Positions 1 to 10,799 are shown, counted from the stretch's first letter. The stretch is 64,000 nucleotides of DNA from Enoplolaimus lenunculus (GCA_030248215.1 JASANG010000693.1:217936-281935), one strand, 5' to 3'. Made by a program: numbers and translations. Notes: generated from the sequence alone by a model not told the origin.

Positions 1-269
1 TTACCGATTACTGTATTTAAAATAAATAATTTTGAATAAAAATTATTACTGCACAGCTACTTTTTACTTCACAACATTATACTTCTAAGAAAACATTTAG
101 ACAATAAAAAGTTTAGTTTTAAGCGTCCAATGATCAGGAATGACCGTGGTTTCAGCGGTGTTAGGGAGACTTGGCTTCATTTTGTATTACCTGGTCCCGA
201 AAACATTACTTGGTGTACGCATGATATTGTGGAAGTTGCGTAAATTTGTTGTTTATACCACTTTTACAG

Positions 270-368
270 AAGTATGACGATGGCAACGTCTGCAACTACG
301 TCCGCGACTACTGAATTACTTAAAACTCAGGTGCAAACTACAAAGTCAGCCGCTACTCAACCGGTTGT
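270..368 (+). CDS. Unrecognised gene, exon a
   Basis: Acceptor CTTTTACAG ends at 269 and donor GTAAGT starts at 369. The frame reads [20 protein letters not shown] and onward and leaves two bases that complete a Val codon with the next exon. The ATG at 274 follows an acceptor, so it need not be the start. Confidence 0.55.
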
Positions 369-3300
369 GTAAGTTTGCCTCAAATTTATTTACCGTTTCA
401 TATACTGAAGTATTTAATAAATATTCTAAAATTGTTAAAAGTTAAGCATACCAAATAAAATAAGTTATTATCGCTGACAGGTTTGTGCAACGCGATGTGG
501 TTCAGATCAATAATCAATATTATTAATGCTGAAATACGCCACATTCCGTATTTTGGTCCATTTTCCAGCATTACGTTTGTTTACAATATTTTCTGATACG
601 AAAAATTCCATTGTTCTGTGATAAGAAAATTTGCATCCAAATTGTTGTTCATTCGTTAACTTTTACGCATTGCGCAAAAAAGGCTGGCAAGTCTTTTAAT
701 TAAATTGCAATCTCGAAACGACCATAACGTGTTTTCTGGGATAAATTAATAATTAGGTTAACAATGCGAGAATATTATTTACTGAAACATTCAACTGAGC
801 GAATGGAATTCTATAAATTGTAAGGATATATTACATAAGCCTGCATTGCGAGAAATGGTGTAGACGCTATACCTATTGGAATAATTCTAATTTTGCAAGT
901 CTGTGTTCATTGTAACTAAGAAATAATTTGAGAAAACTCAGAACTTAATTGCACCAAGAGTGGATGATACATATTTCAACAATAGTAAGCAACTGGATAC
1001 ATTCTGTGAGGAAAAGAATGCAATCGGCACGCGTTGTGTTTTTGGCCCACCCCCTCTATTTAGAGGGGGGTACAACCTATGTGAACCATGCCACTTTATG
1101 TATCCGGCAATAAAAAATTGCGCCGCTTATAATTTAATTTAGGGTTATTCCATGTGACAGCGACCCCCCTCTAAGCAAGGGGGGTCGGCCAAAAACGCAA
1201 CGCCCGGTGGTACATTTTGTACCATGCGGAAGCAAGAGTTGCACACTCTTGTATCATACACTCTTGATCTCACCAAGAGTGGATGATACATATTCCAAGA
1301 AGAGTATGCAACTAAACGCAGTTTGCACGGTGCAAAATGTACCACCGCTATGATGTGTTGTCGGCTGACCCCCTACTCGGATTTTGAGAAATGGGGCCGA
1401 TTTAACAACTTGAAATATAACTCACCTTATGTAACTATAAACGGAAAATTCGTGATTATCCTGCGTACGTTTTGAATGTAAAATGCAGCCAATAGATCAA
1501 CTTGACCTCCGAAACAAGTGGGGTAAGCCAAAAATGCAACGCGCGCGAGGTTCTTTCTTCTTTTCTACACAGAATGTACCCTGTTGCATACTCTTGTTAA
1601 AAAGTATTACACACTCTTGATCTTGTCAACTGGTCATATCAATATTCATTTTGAACGTTCTACTTGTGAACAATTTGTTATCTGCTGATGCGTCAAATTG
1701 TGTTATTTTTGTATTTTTAGAAACAACACCGTCACGACAGTTTGTACTTTGGCTGCGAGTCCAGAAAGTGACACAGCCATCAACTGGACCCCCGATTGCG
1801 ACGCTGGTGAAAAGATCGCATCGAAGACGACTGAGACAATTGCCAATCAGTCGGTTGTGTTGGCGAATGCGATGCACAACTTGACGCAGCCGTCGGCCAG
1901 TGGCGATATCCAGGCGGCTCAGAAGAAAATCGAAACGTTTTTCAACGAATACACAAAGTGTATTTTGACTCGATTTTCAGATCAAATTCCTAAAAATGGT
2001 GCAACGTAAGTATTTTCAATGTGTTTAGAAACTTCGCTGGGTGCAAGATTTTCTTAATTTTAAAAATATGTAGTGAAATATATTGGTACATTGTTGTTCA
2101 CAACCAACTGGCGGTGACTTCTGCAGTGGTTCGCGGCAATCTTCAAAGAAATATGTGTTGTAGATACAATAACATCGTTTTAGATAAGTTCAATTCTAAG
2201 CTGAAAATTAGTCCAATATTATCACATTCTAAAAAATTGGCAGGAGTTTTCCAAGAAAACATTAGGTGCTGGGTTAAAACGATTTTTATGGAAAGATACG
2301 TGACCGCAACAGTGACAAATTTTTCCTAATTCTACAATTTTTGACCTTATTTAATTTATAAATGTACTACTTGTTGAAATTACTAATTGTCGTAAATTAA
2401 CTTTAATTTTAAGCTTAACTCTGTAAACAGCGAAAGATATATTGCAACGGGCATTCGTATAGTGAGTTATTACCTCTGTACGGCCCATGTAAAGATCAGG
2501 TGCGGAACGTTTTTCTGTGAGACTACAATAGAGTAAGCTTAAGCTTTAGACTATTTTTTTGGCTTGGCTTAGGCTTAGGCTTAGGCTTAAGGCGTAAGAA
2601 TATGCTCATTATTACGCGTAGGCTTAGGCTTTTTAATCTGCTTATAATACTGTTCTGCCCCTGTTCTTTACATTAACTCTCTGTACTATGGAACTGAAAT
2701 CATGTTAAAGCTTATGGTTTAGGTAACCTGAAATCAGGTTAAAGCTTATGGTTTAGGTAACCTGTTCCTGGACCCAAGCTTAAACGTAAATATGCAGGCT
2801 ATTGCCTAAGAGCCTAACCTAAATTCCCCTTTGACTGTTGTTCAGTGATCATTATATTTTTTCAGCTCGACGATAAATATGAACAAAGACCGAACGTTGG
2901 TCGTTATGGCGTCGTGTGTTCCACCGGATCAAGTCGCCGTGTTGAAACTGAGACCAATCAACGCAACGGTGAAAGCAACGTTGAAAGCGAACAAGGTTAT
3001 CGCCAGGGTCGCCGTCAAAGCGGTGCGGAAATCCAAAGTTTTAGCGGATGGTTTTACTCGCAGGGGTGAAAACAAACTTCCACCGAAATCTGCAGCAGAC
3101 GAAACAGAGGATTTGGAGCCGTCAGCAAATCGTCTGAGCGACGAACACGACCGACTGTGAGTTTGGTGCTGAAATGGTGGCGTTTTGAATATACGTGACG
3201 GTCAATTTAAGCCGTTCTGGGCTACTAGCGCGACGAAAGCGGAAATTGCTTTCAAAGTTTTCGAGTGTAAATTGAACGAGAACAAGATTAAGCTAAATAA

Positions 3301-6300
3301 AGTAGCGGCAACTTCAACTGCGTTTACATGTGCGAATTAAAATTAACAGCATTCAATTCCAGTGAATAATTTGCAACTGCAAGAACGCAATTTGTGACCA
3401 AACTTGCACTTATAAGTTGCACGTACAAGTTTTTGCTGTAAAAAAGTGCGTTGCATGTGTGAATAGGGCATTGTGAAAAACTATAAAAATTTGAAAAAAA
3501 TCGTTGACGAATCAAATTTAGAGAGTACTCTGATACTTTTGGTGTAAAAATTCGTTGGCGAATCAAATTTAGAGAGTACTGTGATACTTTTGCTGTAAAA
3601 ATTCGTTGGCGAATCAAATTTAGAGAGTACTCTGATACTTCTGGTGTAAAAATTTGTTGTCCAATCAAACTGAGGGACGACTCTAATACGTCTGGTGTAA
3701 TAACTTGCGAATGCGTCTAAGTTTTGGATTTTTAAGCTGTCAGATGCAGTCAAAATAAGCTTATATCCCCAGGCATTCAATAACGTAACGACTAAACCGT
3801 TGCAAACAGTACAGAAGCATGCTGAATGTGCTAATTGTTCCACCTGTCGCGTGTATCCCAGGGTGCGACCCATTCAGCTACAAGGACCCCACACCCTGGT
3901 ACCCCGGTAAACTCGATTCGTTATGCGATTTAGCTATAGAATTTGAATATTCCTAGGTTTAGGTCAGGTCTTAACTAAACTGACCAATGAAATATTAACG
4001 AAGAATTAAAAAACGCAGATCAGGGGTACCACTCTAAACGTTTGGGTTTACCCCAAGGGCTGTTTTCATTCCTTAAGGGACGGGATTGATCCAGGGTCAC
4101 ATTTAGGAAAGATCTTTTAGAAATTCGGTTAATTTCGACACTCAATATGCAACATTTGAATTTGAAACGTTCAGCTGAGCAAGTAATTCAGCATGTTGCT
4201 TGATTCTTAAAGTGGATTCAGTGTAGGCATTGATCGGTCGTAATTAAAAGACAATCATGGTGGAACACATCTATATTATTGAAACTGGAACGCCTCACAT
4301 ACGTATTTTGGACAGCGTTCCAGGTGTTATGTATATTATTAAAGCTGGAACGCCACACAGACGTATTTTGGGCAGCGTTATAGCAGTAGTGCCGGAGCGG
4401 ACAATATATATATATGCAAATTAGAACACATTCTTAAAAAGTTTTGTGATGAATATTTTAGGATTTATAAATTTCCAACCACGATGACTAGTTAATTTTA
4501 GACGTTGAAAGTTCTAAAATTTCTCATCAGTGAATAGCAATTAAATTTATACGATATACATACCATGTAGCATTGTATTGCACATCACCAACGTATTGCG
4601 AAATCGGTCCATGAAAAGATCAGGGGCGGAAAGTTTTTCTGCGAGACTGCAATGGAGTAAGCTTAATAAGTTGTAGACAAATGTTTGCATATGCTTAGGG
4701 ATCGCTCATTTTTACGCCTAGGCTTTGGCTTAAACTTAGGAATATGCTTATACTACTGCTCCGGCGCTGTTCTATACATTGGCCGAGAATTAAGTTCCAT
4801 TTCTGGCTGAACTAGAACAATCAGTACTTTGCTTCTAGTTTACTTTCCATATTTTTGAAACCACATGGACCGTGAACTTCTACCAGGTTTCTGTCCCTGC
4901 TGCTAGACGTGTGCATCAACAACATCGATCAAAATGTATAAAAAATGCAGTACTCAAATCAGCGTCCGAAATTCAAAACGACAAATTTAAACATTTGCCG
5001 CCTATTGAATTTTTCAAAACTTTCAAAATGGGCGTGAAATGATCAGGAATAGTCATGAGAAGCTCAAATATGCAAATAAATTCAAAATCCAACCAATTTT
5101 GTTCAAACGCGAGCTGGGAAGCGTTTAACGAAGTTTTTGTTCGCTTTGTTCATGATTTCCGGTGTTGGAAATATGACATAAATGACAATAATGAATAATT
5201 TTTTATAGGAGATCGGTCGATGCTTGCCGTGGGCTGTCAGACGAATCGTTGTCGCAAATTTCGCCAGAAGCTGTCGACGCTCACACGACGACTTTGGTGT
5301 ACGCATCGCAGTTGAAAATGCACACTGCATGCAACGCAGCGTCATTCAATGACGTCGAAGCTCGAAGTGAATACGACAGAATCACCGAATCGGTTCTGGC
5401 GAGTACTGTCAATATCGCAGAGTGCGTAAATTGGTTAATTTCACTTGCAATTTTATACCTAAGCCAGCAGAAGCGAAGTTATGCTTGTCTGTTATGTGCA
5501 CATGCAATATAATGCAATACGCTGTATGTATGCCAGTCCGCAGGATATACGGTCAACATATAGTCAACGATAGAAACAGCTGCTTTAGTTGAAAAACTCA
5601 CAAGCGCTGGTTCCTACCTAGACTGACATACTCAATAGCTGGGCGGAGATATACTTAAATTTGGCAGCCATTCAATTATGTTTCCGATTCAAAATATAGA
5701 AAAGAATATTTTATAAAAAAATAGTCGTCAGGTCAGCCTTTACCGATTACTAAAATTGCATTTGGCGTTTCGGTCGCTTCGATCGCGAGGAGGTTTTGAC
5801 CGTGATTACACGGTACATCTTCCCTGTATCCTGGGTTTGGGAGTCCAATTTGACTGTGGCGGAGTCGAATTTTGACTCAGTTTGTGTAGTTCCGTGGAAC
5901 CTATATAGAAGAGAGTCAATCTGATTCACCATTTTCGATTCTCAAATTTATTTGGGGTATTCTAAAGCCTGTGTCAGAAGTTGTGTTGTTTTTTCAAAGG
6001 TTTCCAAGCGATATATTGACATAACCTTTCCTTACGTGTGTCCCTTTTAAAACTGCATATTACTGCATAGCTGTGATTTTCAAAATCATATTTATTGACA
6101 CATCGTAATTTGATGAACTATTTTATCTCGAATCATTTGTAATGGAACGTTTGTGAGTTAAAAATTCAACTCAAACTTAAATTTCATTGTTTTCCATTTC
6201 AGAGGAATCGTCAAAGACTCACAGTAAGTGTCCGCTTTAATTTGTATTTTTTGAGCACAAAACTAAATTTTTGACTGCAAGGAACAATATTTCACTGAAG

Positions 6301-6824
6301 CTCTTTTGATGTCATATCGAGTTATCGAGTTGTGTAAAAGTTAGGCGTTGAATAGCGGAACTTTGGTGTATCATTCGCGCAAAAATTATATATATATATG
6401 TGTGTATATATGTATATATGTATATATATGTGTATATATATGCATATATATATATGTATATATATGTATATATATATATGTGTGTATATATGTGTATATA
6501 TATGTGTATATATATGTGTATATATGTGTATATATATGTGTATATATATATGTATATATATGTGTATATATATGTGTATATATATGTGTATATATATATA
6601 TATATTCATTGGTACCATTAATTGGTAGATCACCGGGAAGTTCATCATCAGTTCCGGTCGCAACAAAAGTAACCTTCGAACTCGCATATTCACTTCCGCC
6701 AGAAGTTCAAGCAATTTGCCGGAAAATGTTCAGTGTTCTACCAAAAGCTCAAAAACAAGCGATTAAGAACGCCCGAAGACAGCTCAGGGGTGACAACAGA
6801 ACGATTCGAAAGGCACAAACATAA
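270..6824 (+). CDS. Unrecognised spliced gene, 3' part (six exons)
   Basis: I do not recognise this protein. Six exons join in one open frame: 270-368, 1721-2005, 2866-3156, 5209-5421, 6203-6223 and 6629-6824, each bounded by AG and GT, all phases compatible, ending in TAA at 6822. The first exon begins at an acceptor, so the 5' end lies left of the window. Visible features: a Thr/Ala-rich start (repeated SATTS-like words), a polar helical-looking stretch with [16 protein letters not shown], a strongly basic Lys/Val/Ala stretch in exon 3, an acidic patch ETEDLEP, and a basic C-terminus. No signal peptide or membrane segment is seen. AATAAA overlaps the stop codon (6824-6829) and could be a poly(A) signal. 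The introns hold repeats of families A, C, H, J, K and N. The alternating Ala/Thr helices could suggest a cytoskeletal linker, but that is a guess. The splice consistency makes a real gene likely. Confidence 0.62.
525..700 (+). repeat. Interspersed repeat K, copy 1
   Basis: Shares ACATACGTATTTTGGGCC-like, CCAGCATTAC and GTTTACAATA words and a GCGCAATG-type word with copies near 4270-4385, 28265-28460 (opposite strand), 35512-35590, 43735-43950 and 59598-59790 (opposite strand). About 180 bases, no open frame. Class unknown. Confidence 0.6.
953..1350 (+). mobile_element. Palindromic MITE family H, copy 1 (with partial second copy)
   Basis: Starts CAAGAGTGGATGATACAT and returns as its complement near 1265. 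The centre has CCCCTCTATTTAGAGGGG and facing CCCCCCTCTAAG words, and GCGTTGCGTT-like arms. A second partial copy begins at about 1273. Related copies are at 36644-36957, 43333-43630 and 47205-47558, with fragments at about 1500-1640 and 54880. Confidence 0.7.
1500..1640 (-). mobile_element. MITE family H, partial copy
   Basis: Carries the family words GGTAAGCCAAAAATGCAACG, GCATACTCTTGTT and CACTCTTGATC, corresponding to one arm of the full palindrome. Confidence 0.55.
1721..2005 (+). CDS. Unrecognised gene, exon b
   Basis: Acceptor TATTTTTAG ends at 1720 and donor GTAAGT starts at 2006. It encodes about 95 residues without a stop, rich in Thr, Ala, Gln and Asn, with [12 protein letters not shown] near the start and [18 protein letters not shown] near the end. 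The composition suggests helices. Two bases (AC) carry over to the next exon. Confidence 0.62.
2482..2675 (+). mobile_element. TTAGGC MITE family A, copy 1
   Basis: Left end GGCCCATGTAAAGATCAGG, internal TAGAGTAAGCTTAAGC, short TTAGGC run, right end CTGTTCTTTACATT. Lies in an intron of the unrecognised gene. Confidence 0.85.
2693..2768 (+). repeat. Direct repeat, two copies of about 38 bases
   Basis: The words GTTAAAGCTTATGGTTTAGG and TAACCTG occur twice in tandem directly after a family A element. Confidence 0.7.
2866..3156 (+). CDS. Unrecognised gene, exon c (basic region)
   Basis: Acceptor TTTTTTCAG ends at 2865 and donor GTGAGT starts at 3157. In the frame set by the previous exon it reads about 97 residues with [19 protein letters not shown], then a Lys/Arg/Val/Ala-rich stretch and an acidic end ([10 protein letters not shown]). 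A second open frame from 2845 is out of phase with the neighbours and is rejected. Confidence 0.58.
3296..3472 (+). repeat. Repeat family J (cytoplasmic-looking CACGTGCAAG words), copy 1
   Basis: Contains CCAGTGAATAATTTGCAACT and TTGCACGTACAAGTTTTTGC, shared with 22695-22975, 46142-46270 and fragments near 11752-11795 and 17195-17475. It is quasi-palindromic and ends ATGTGTGAATA. Probably a MITE. Confidence 0.6.
3495..3700 (+). repeat. Minisatellite, unit about 61 bases, 3-4 copies
   Basis: The unit contains GGCGAATCAAATTTAGAGAG, then ACTCTGATACTTTTGGTGTA. It fills part of an intron. Minus-strand open frames here read the same peptide repeatedly and are not genes. Confidence 0.85.
4265..4385 (+). 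repeat. Repeat family K fragments (tandem pair)
   Basis: Two neighbouring copies of TATTATT(A/G)AA(A/G)CTGGAACGCC followed by ACGTATTTTGG and CAGCGTT, about 60 bases apart. Confidence 0.6.
4606..4784 (+). mobile_element. TTAGGC MITE family A, copy 2
   Basis: GGTCCATGAAAAGATCAGGG at the left and GTTCTATACATTGGCC at the right. Internal TTAGGC words are degenerate. Confidence 0.8.
4965..5100 (+). repeat. Repeat family N, copy 1
   Basis: Shares CGTGAAATGATCAGGAAT and GAGAAGCTCAAATATGCAAA words with 20030-20145 (opposite strand), 38870-39030 and 49038-49110. Confidence 0.55.
5209..5421 (+). CDS. Unrecognised gene, exon d
   Basis: Acceptor TTTTATAG ends at 5208. The exon completes a Leu codon and reads [20 protein letters not shown] and onward, about 71 residues, to a donor GTGCGT at 5422. 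The alternative donor GTAAAT at 5426 would break phase with the micro-exon and last exon, so 5421 is preferred. Confidence 0.58.
5843..5936 (+). mobile_element. Palindromic MITE family C, one arm
   Basis: Has GGCGGAGTCGAATTTTGACT, TCAGTTTGTGTAG and GAGAGTCAATCTGATTCACC, matching the right half of the complete copies at 20402, 29788, 46536 and 50400. Confidence 0.7.
6203..6223 (+). CDS. Unrecognised gene, 21-base micro-exon
   Basis: Flanked by TTCCATTTCAG and GTAAGTG, both good splice signals. It encodes GIVKDS plus split codons and keeps the frame between the exons ending at 5421 and starting at 6629. Confidence 0.5.
6389..6605. repeat. TATATG/TGTATA microsatellite
   Basis: About 215 bases of alternating TATATG and TGTATA units fill the 3' end of the last intron of the unrecognised gene. 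Open frames of alternating Tyr/Ile/Val/Cys on both strands here are repeat translations. Confidence 0.95.
6629..6824 (+). CDS. Unrecognised gene, last exon
   Basis: The coding part reads [18 protein letters not shown], then [14 protein letters not shown] and a basic tail ending RTIRKAQT before TAA. Only the sequence after 6628 is taken as coding; the open frame that runs upstream through the TA/TG microsatellite is a by-product of that repeat. The acceptor (ATTGGTAG) has no pyrimidine tract because the microsatellite ends about 20 bases earlier. Confidence 0.55.
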
Positions 6825-6829
6825 ATAAA

Positions 6830-7120
6830 CCGGCAAACGCCCGCACCCAAAACGAAAAAATGTAACCCACCGGCCATTCATACGCGATGGATTCAGATTA
6901 TGGACACGAATTTATTGATACTACTCAATGCCTGGCACCCTCTCGATCGGATTAGCGATCGCAACAGGAGCGGACTGGATATCCGGCACGTGGAGCAAAT
7001 GGCTCCGGTGAGCTGGTTGAAATTTGACCATTTTTCACGTGTTTTAGCTGATTTTTTGCAAAGTATAAAATATCGGTCGATGTAGTTATTTTTCTAAAAT
7101 AGTCACCGGTGGACCGATTG
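6830..7120. other. Region without recognised feature
   Basis: Single-copy-looking sequence downstream of the unrecognised gene. I see no gene and no repeat that matches elsewhere in the window. Confidence 0.4.
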
Positions 7121-7183
7121 GTTCATGTAAAGATCAGAGGCGGATCGTTTTTCTGTAAAATTATAATAGAGTAAGCTTGCCGA
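7121..7183 (+). mobile_element. TTAGGC MITE family A, left end only
   Basis: TCATGTAAAGATCAGAGGCG through TAATAGAGTAAGCTT, then unrelated sequence. A truncated copy 240 bases before a full copy. Confidence 0.75.
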
Positions 7184-7423
7184 TTTTTGTCGAAATGCCG
7201 TGGTCGATTTAGCTGCCAGTCCACGCCTGGATCACCACTATGTAATGTAGTATCCGTGATCTTAGCTGCCAGTGGATTTAACATTATTATCCACTCTCCC
7301 CGTTAGAGAAACGTCCATTTTTTTGCATCCGTTTACAAGCGAATCGTATGTAATTTGTAGGAAATGCATATTTTGTTAGCTATGTAATTTGGGATTACAA
7401 GCAGTTTCGTGCATGCGGTGTTT

Positions 7424-7803
7424 GGTCCATGTAAAGATCAGGGGTGGAACGTTTTCCTGTGAGACTGCAATAGAGTAAGCTTAAGCTTAAGACAAATTTT
7501 TTGCTTGGCTTAGGCATAGGAATAGGCTTAGGTATATGCTCATTCTTACGCTTTGGCTTAGGCTTAGGCTTTGGCTTAGGCTTAGGAATATGCTCATTCT
7601 TACACTTAGGCTTAGGCTTAGACTTAGGCTTAGGCTTAGGCATAGGCTTAGGAATATGCTCATTCTTACGCTTTGGCTTAGGCTTAGGCTTAGGCTTACG
7701 CTTAGGAATATGCTCATTCTTACACTTAGACTTAGGCTTAGGCTTAGGCTTAGGCTTTGGAATTTGCTTATAATACTGTTTCGCCCCTGTTCTTTACATT
7801 GGC
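7424..7803 (+). mobile_element. TTAGGC MITE family A, expanded copy
   Basis: Left end GGTCCATGTAAAGATCAGGG, right end CCCCTGTTCTTTACATTGG. Between them about 260 bases of TTAGGC in which AATATGCTCATTCTTACGC spacers recur about every 60-70 bases, a higher-order tandem repeat. Long open frames on both strands (Leu/Gly/Arg or Lys/Pro/Ser rich) are repeat translations. Confidence 0.92.
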
Positions 7804-7899
7804 TCGGTGTTTAGTGAAATTTGAAAGATGACGACAATTATTTTTAAGTCCAAAAACAACTGCTCTATAACGAAACAAATTAATAATACACAGTAAGTA

Positions 7900-8000
7900 T
7901 TGTTAGTTGAAAACGTTTCAACCGGAAATGCACATATAACGGATCCGGAAGTCAACAAATTTTGCCGTAGCTGTAGCCGGAAGCGTAGGCATCTTGAAAT
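7900..8000 (+). repeat. CCGGAG repeat family L fragment
   Basis: CAACCGGAAATG, GGATCCGGAAGTCAACAAA and GTAGCCGGAAGC words match 55185-55265 and 56615-56710. Confidence 0.5.
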
Positions 8001-8429
8001 TAGTAAAATTCAAATGATGTTAAATTTGCTAATTTTCACCAACAATAAAATCTGTAAAGGTGTTTTAAAATCATTTTGTTTTTAAATATATTGAAAAGTT
8101 TCCGTATTTAAAAAGTTTTCAATTTTTTCCAAAATTAATAACCTACTCAAAGAATGATTCGAACATTTATAACAAAATACCAAAAACATTTCATTTCTGA
8201 ATTTGTAAGCATCGCTGAAATTTTCGCTGAAACTGAAGGTTAATTTTGAGTCGGAGCGCGGACAAACATCCGGTTGTATCCTGCTTAGCTCATAATAAAG
8301 CGCTTTCGGTTATAGGGTATTTTCTCAGCGAATACCGGTTTATTTAAACGAACGTCTATGTCGAAGCTTGAGAAGTTAAGCCGGCACCTAATGTTAGCAA
8401 GATTCCTGTAAGCTGGGATAGACGCAACG

Positions 8430-8498
8430 CTTAGGCTTAGGCTTAGGTTTAGAAATACGCCGCTTAATCTACTGTTACGCCCCTTAAAGTAACATTGG
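8430..8498 (+). mobile_element. TTAGGC MITE family B, right end
   Basis: TTAGGC words followed by TTAATCTACTGTTACGCCCC and TTAAAGTAACATTGGCC, the family B right terminus. The left end is missing. Confidence 0.75.
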
Positions 8499-8774
8499 CC
8501 AAAGCACTTGCTAGAAGCTCGCTGCACTAGCGATTCGTTTTAGAGTTACGGTGTTTGCAATAAAAATGTGTTTGAATTGGTTGAAATGCGTTTGAAATAG
8601 CGTTATATTTTTAACACAAATGCTAATGAATATTGCATAAATATACATACGGTTCAGTGTTGTTTTCGTGATGTTACCAATAATATTGATTTTACTGCAA
8701 ATAAAATCAAGCAATGCGTGCAATTCTAAAATAGAATATGTGAAAATGGTAAAATTTTTGATCGAAATTTAACC

Positions 8775-8960
8775 AACTGGTGTGAAGATCAGGGTGGAAC
8801 GTATGTCAGCGGGTCCGCAATAGCTTATACGTTTTACACTAATTTTTTACTTAGGCTTAGGCTTACGCTTAAGCATAGGTGTAAGCTCATTCGTACGCTT
8901 AGGCTTAGGCTTAGAAATACGTTTATACCGCTGTTATGGTTCGGTTCTATAAATTGGGAA
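8775..8960 (+). mobile_element. TTAGGC MITE family A, diverged copy
   Basis: GTGAAGATCAGGGTGGAACG at the left, TTAGGC words and GGTTCGGTTCTATAAATTGG at the right. Confidence 0.7.
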
Positions 8961-9281
8961 GAATGCTTGTGAGAAAGTATGACCTACTTAATGCTATAGT
9001 AATATTCTTTCGCATTAACGCATACAATTCAGCTATACATCTTTCGTAGCAGCTTAACAAACATTTGTGGGTTTGGAGCAGAAATTTAACGTGGGACGTT
9101 TGTCGCTTTCACATCACTTACTCGCTGGGTTGAAACTTTCGTTGAAAATAGATGCAAGTAATTTCCCAAGTGTTGTCAACCATCGACCCCCCTGGAAGTC
9201 CGTTGGTTATACGGGTTAGACGTGTTTTGAACAATTTAAGCACAAATGAGTAAATGAACTGGAAACTGGCAAAGTTTCGGC

Positions 9282-9431
9282 GGCCCATGTTACTTTAAGG
9301 GGCGTCCAGGTTTCTGGCGGGTTCATAAAAGAGTAGGTTTAGATTCTAGATTACATATTTTTGCTTAGGCTTAGGCTTAGGCTTAGGAATACGCTTAATC
9401 TACTGTTACGCCCCTAAAAGTAACATTGACC
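9282..9431 (+). mobile_element. TTAGGC MITE family B, copy 1 (short, complete)
   Basis: GGCCCATGTTACTTTAAGGG at the left, TTAGATTCTAGATTACAT, four TTAGGC words, and CGCCCCTAAAAGTAACATTG at the right. About 150 bases; it looks like the basic form of the family. Confidence 0.9.
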
Positions 9432-9729
9432 GTTTCGGCAGTGGATTAAACTGTCGCATATCTGGCAAAGGCGTGTGAAAAGTACGTAAACCTAGGCACC
9501 GTTTGAATGATTTGGCCAATTGCTTAAATTGCGTAAGTAAATTGCGTTGTTTTGGGTTTTCTCCGGTGCTGGTTTTTGAATTTGGGCGTTGTTTTTTCGT
9601 AAATTGAGCAAAACAAAATATGTATTTGGTTTATTTATTTGACAAATTTGACTCAATTTTAAACTTTGTTCCGTTTTGATATTTCGGCCCTGAAGTAGGG
9701 CACAACGCACAAAATAAATTGTCTTGAAA

Positions 9730-10045
9730 TTGCAAGACTCAATTAGTCGTTAAACAGCTTAGAAATTTGTGTCTGAAATGGTTAAAACATAAATGTCTTA
9801 TAATCAAGGAATTACAATTTACAATTTATAAGAAACAAATTTCTTTTTTTCAAATAATGTTTGACTCATATTTATATTCAGTAATCTATTTTCTGATTTT
9901 TATGTTTTTTTAAAAATAGGTTGATCTGTTTATATTCTTAAGAGAGTATATAAATAATCGAATTTCAAAGATATCTCGGGTTGACCTCAGGCTCCGCCCA
10001 ACCTAAGTTTAAGTCTTGGACGTATCTTAGGTTGTACAATTAGTG
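9730..10045. repeat. Repeat family Q, copy 1
   Basis: The words TATCTCGGGTTGACCTCAGG, CTAAGTTTAAGTCTTG and ATTCTTAAGAGAGTATATAA recur as complements at 51105-51440. The rest is AT-rich and diverged. Confidence 0.55.
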
Positions 10046-10184
10046 TATTTGGTTGAGCTTAACTGCCAATTTTGAATTCGACGTCTCTGGCAAATCGTGT
10101 TTCTATTAGAACAATAGAAGATTACACAACTGATGACTAAGTCTTAAAAATGCTAAACTTGTTTTAAATCATTAAAAGTACGAC

Positions 10185-10612
10185 GGCTCGTGTTTAGATC
10201 AGAACTGGGTCGTTTTGTCCCGATGCTGCAATAGAGCAAGGTTAAGCCTTAGACTAGCCCTGTTCGTTTAGACTTAAGCTTAGGCTTAGGAATATGCTTA
10301 TGCTACTGATCCGACCCTATTCGGTAGGCGTCATGCTTGGTGCAAATCTTCGTTAGTTTGCAAGGTCAAGCCTTAGACTAGCCCTGTTCGTTTAGACTTA
10401 AGCTTAGGCTTAGGAATATGCTTATGCTACTGATCCGACCCTATTCGGTAGGCGGTAGGCGTCATGCTGGGTGCAAATCTTCGTTAGTTTGCAAGGTTAC
10501 GCCTTAGACTAGCTCTGTTCGTTTAGACTTAAGCTTAGGCTTAGGAATATGCTTATGCTACTGATCCGACCCTATTCGGTAGGCGTCATGCTGGGTGCAA
10601 ATCTTCGTTAGT
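10185..10612 (+). mobile_element. TTAGGC MITE family A with internal triplication
   Basis: Left end CTCGTGTTTAGATCAG. A block of about 127 bases (TAGACTAGCCCTGTTCG to ATCTTCGTTAGTTTGCAAGG) occurs three times and includes the right terminus with CCGACCCTATTCGG, so terminus and flank were duplicated together. Confidence 0.75.
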
Positions 10613-10636
10613 TTCGTCGCATCATTTAAAAAATTT

Positions 10637-10793
10637 TGGCCCTTGCTACTTTGATATTGAGGAAGGTTTCAGCGGGCCTTAATGGAGGTAGCTTAAGCTT
10701 TAGACTGGTTTTTGCTTAGACTAATAGGCCTAAGATTAAGCTTAGGCTTAGAAATAAATTATATATACTACTGTTACGCCCCTTAAAGTTTAA
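10637..10793 (+). mobile_element. TTAGGC MITE family B, diverged copy
   Basis: GGCCCTTGCTACTTTGATAT at the left and CTGTTACGCCCCTTAAAGTT at the right with short TTAGGC words between. Confidence 0.65.
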
Positions 10794-10799
10794 CATTTT

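Noticed and set aside
2845-3069. Frame beginning [12 protein letters not shown]
   Set aside because: Out of phase with the neighbouring exons; the frame with [10 protein letters not shown] joins correctly.
3840-3905. tRNA-like words on the minus strand (TAGCTGAATGG)
   Set aside because: No B box at proper spacing; the palindromic CCAGGGTG and CACCCTGG words suggest a repeat fragment.
7395-7814. Several overlapping open frames of 76-92 codons on both strands
   Set aside because: All translate the TTAGGC array of a family A element (Leu/Gly, Leu/Arg, Lys/Pro or Leu/Ser repeats).
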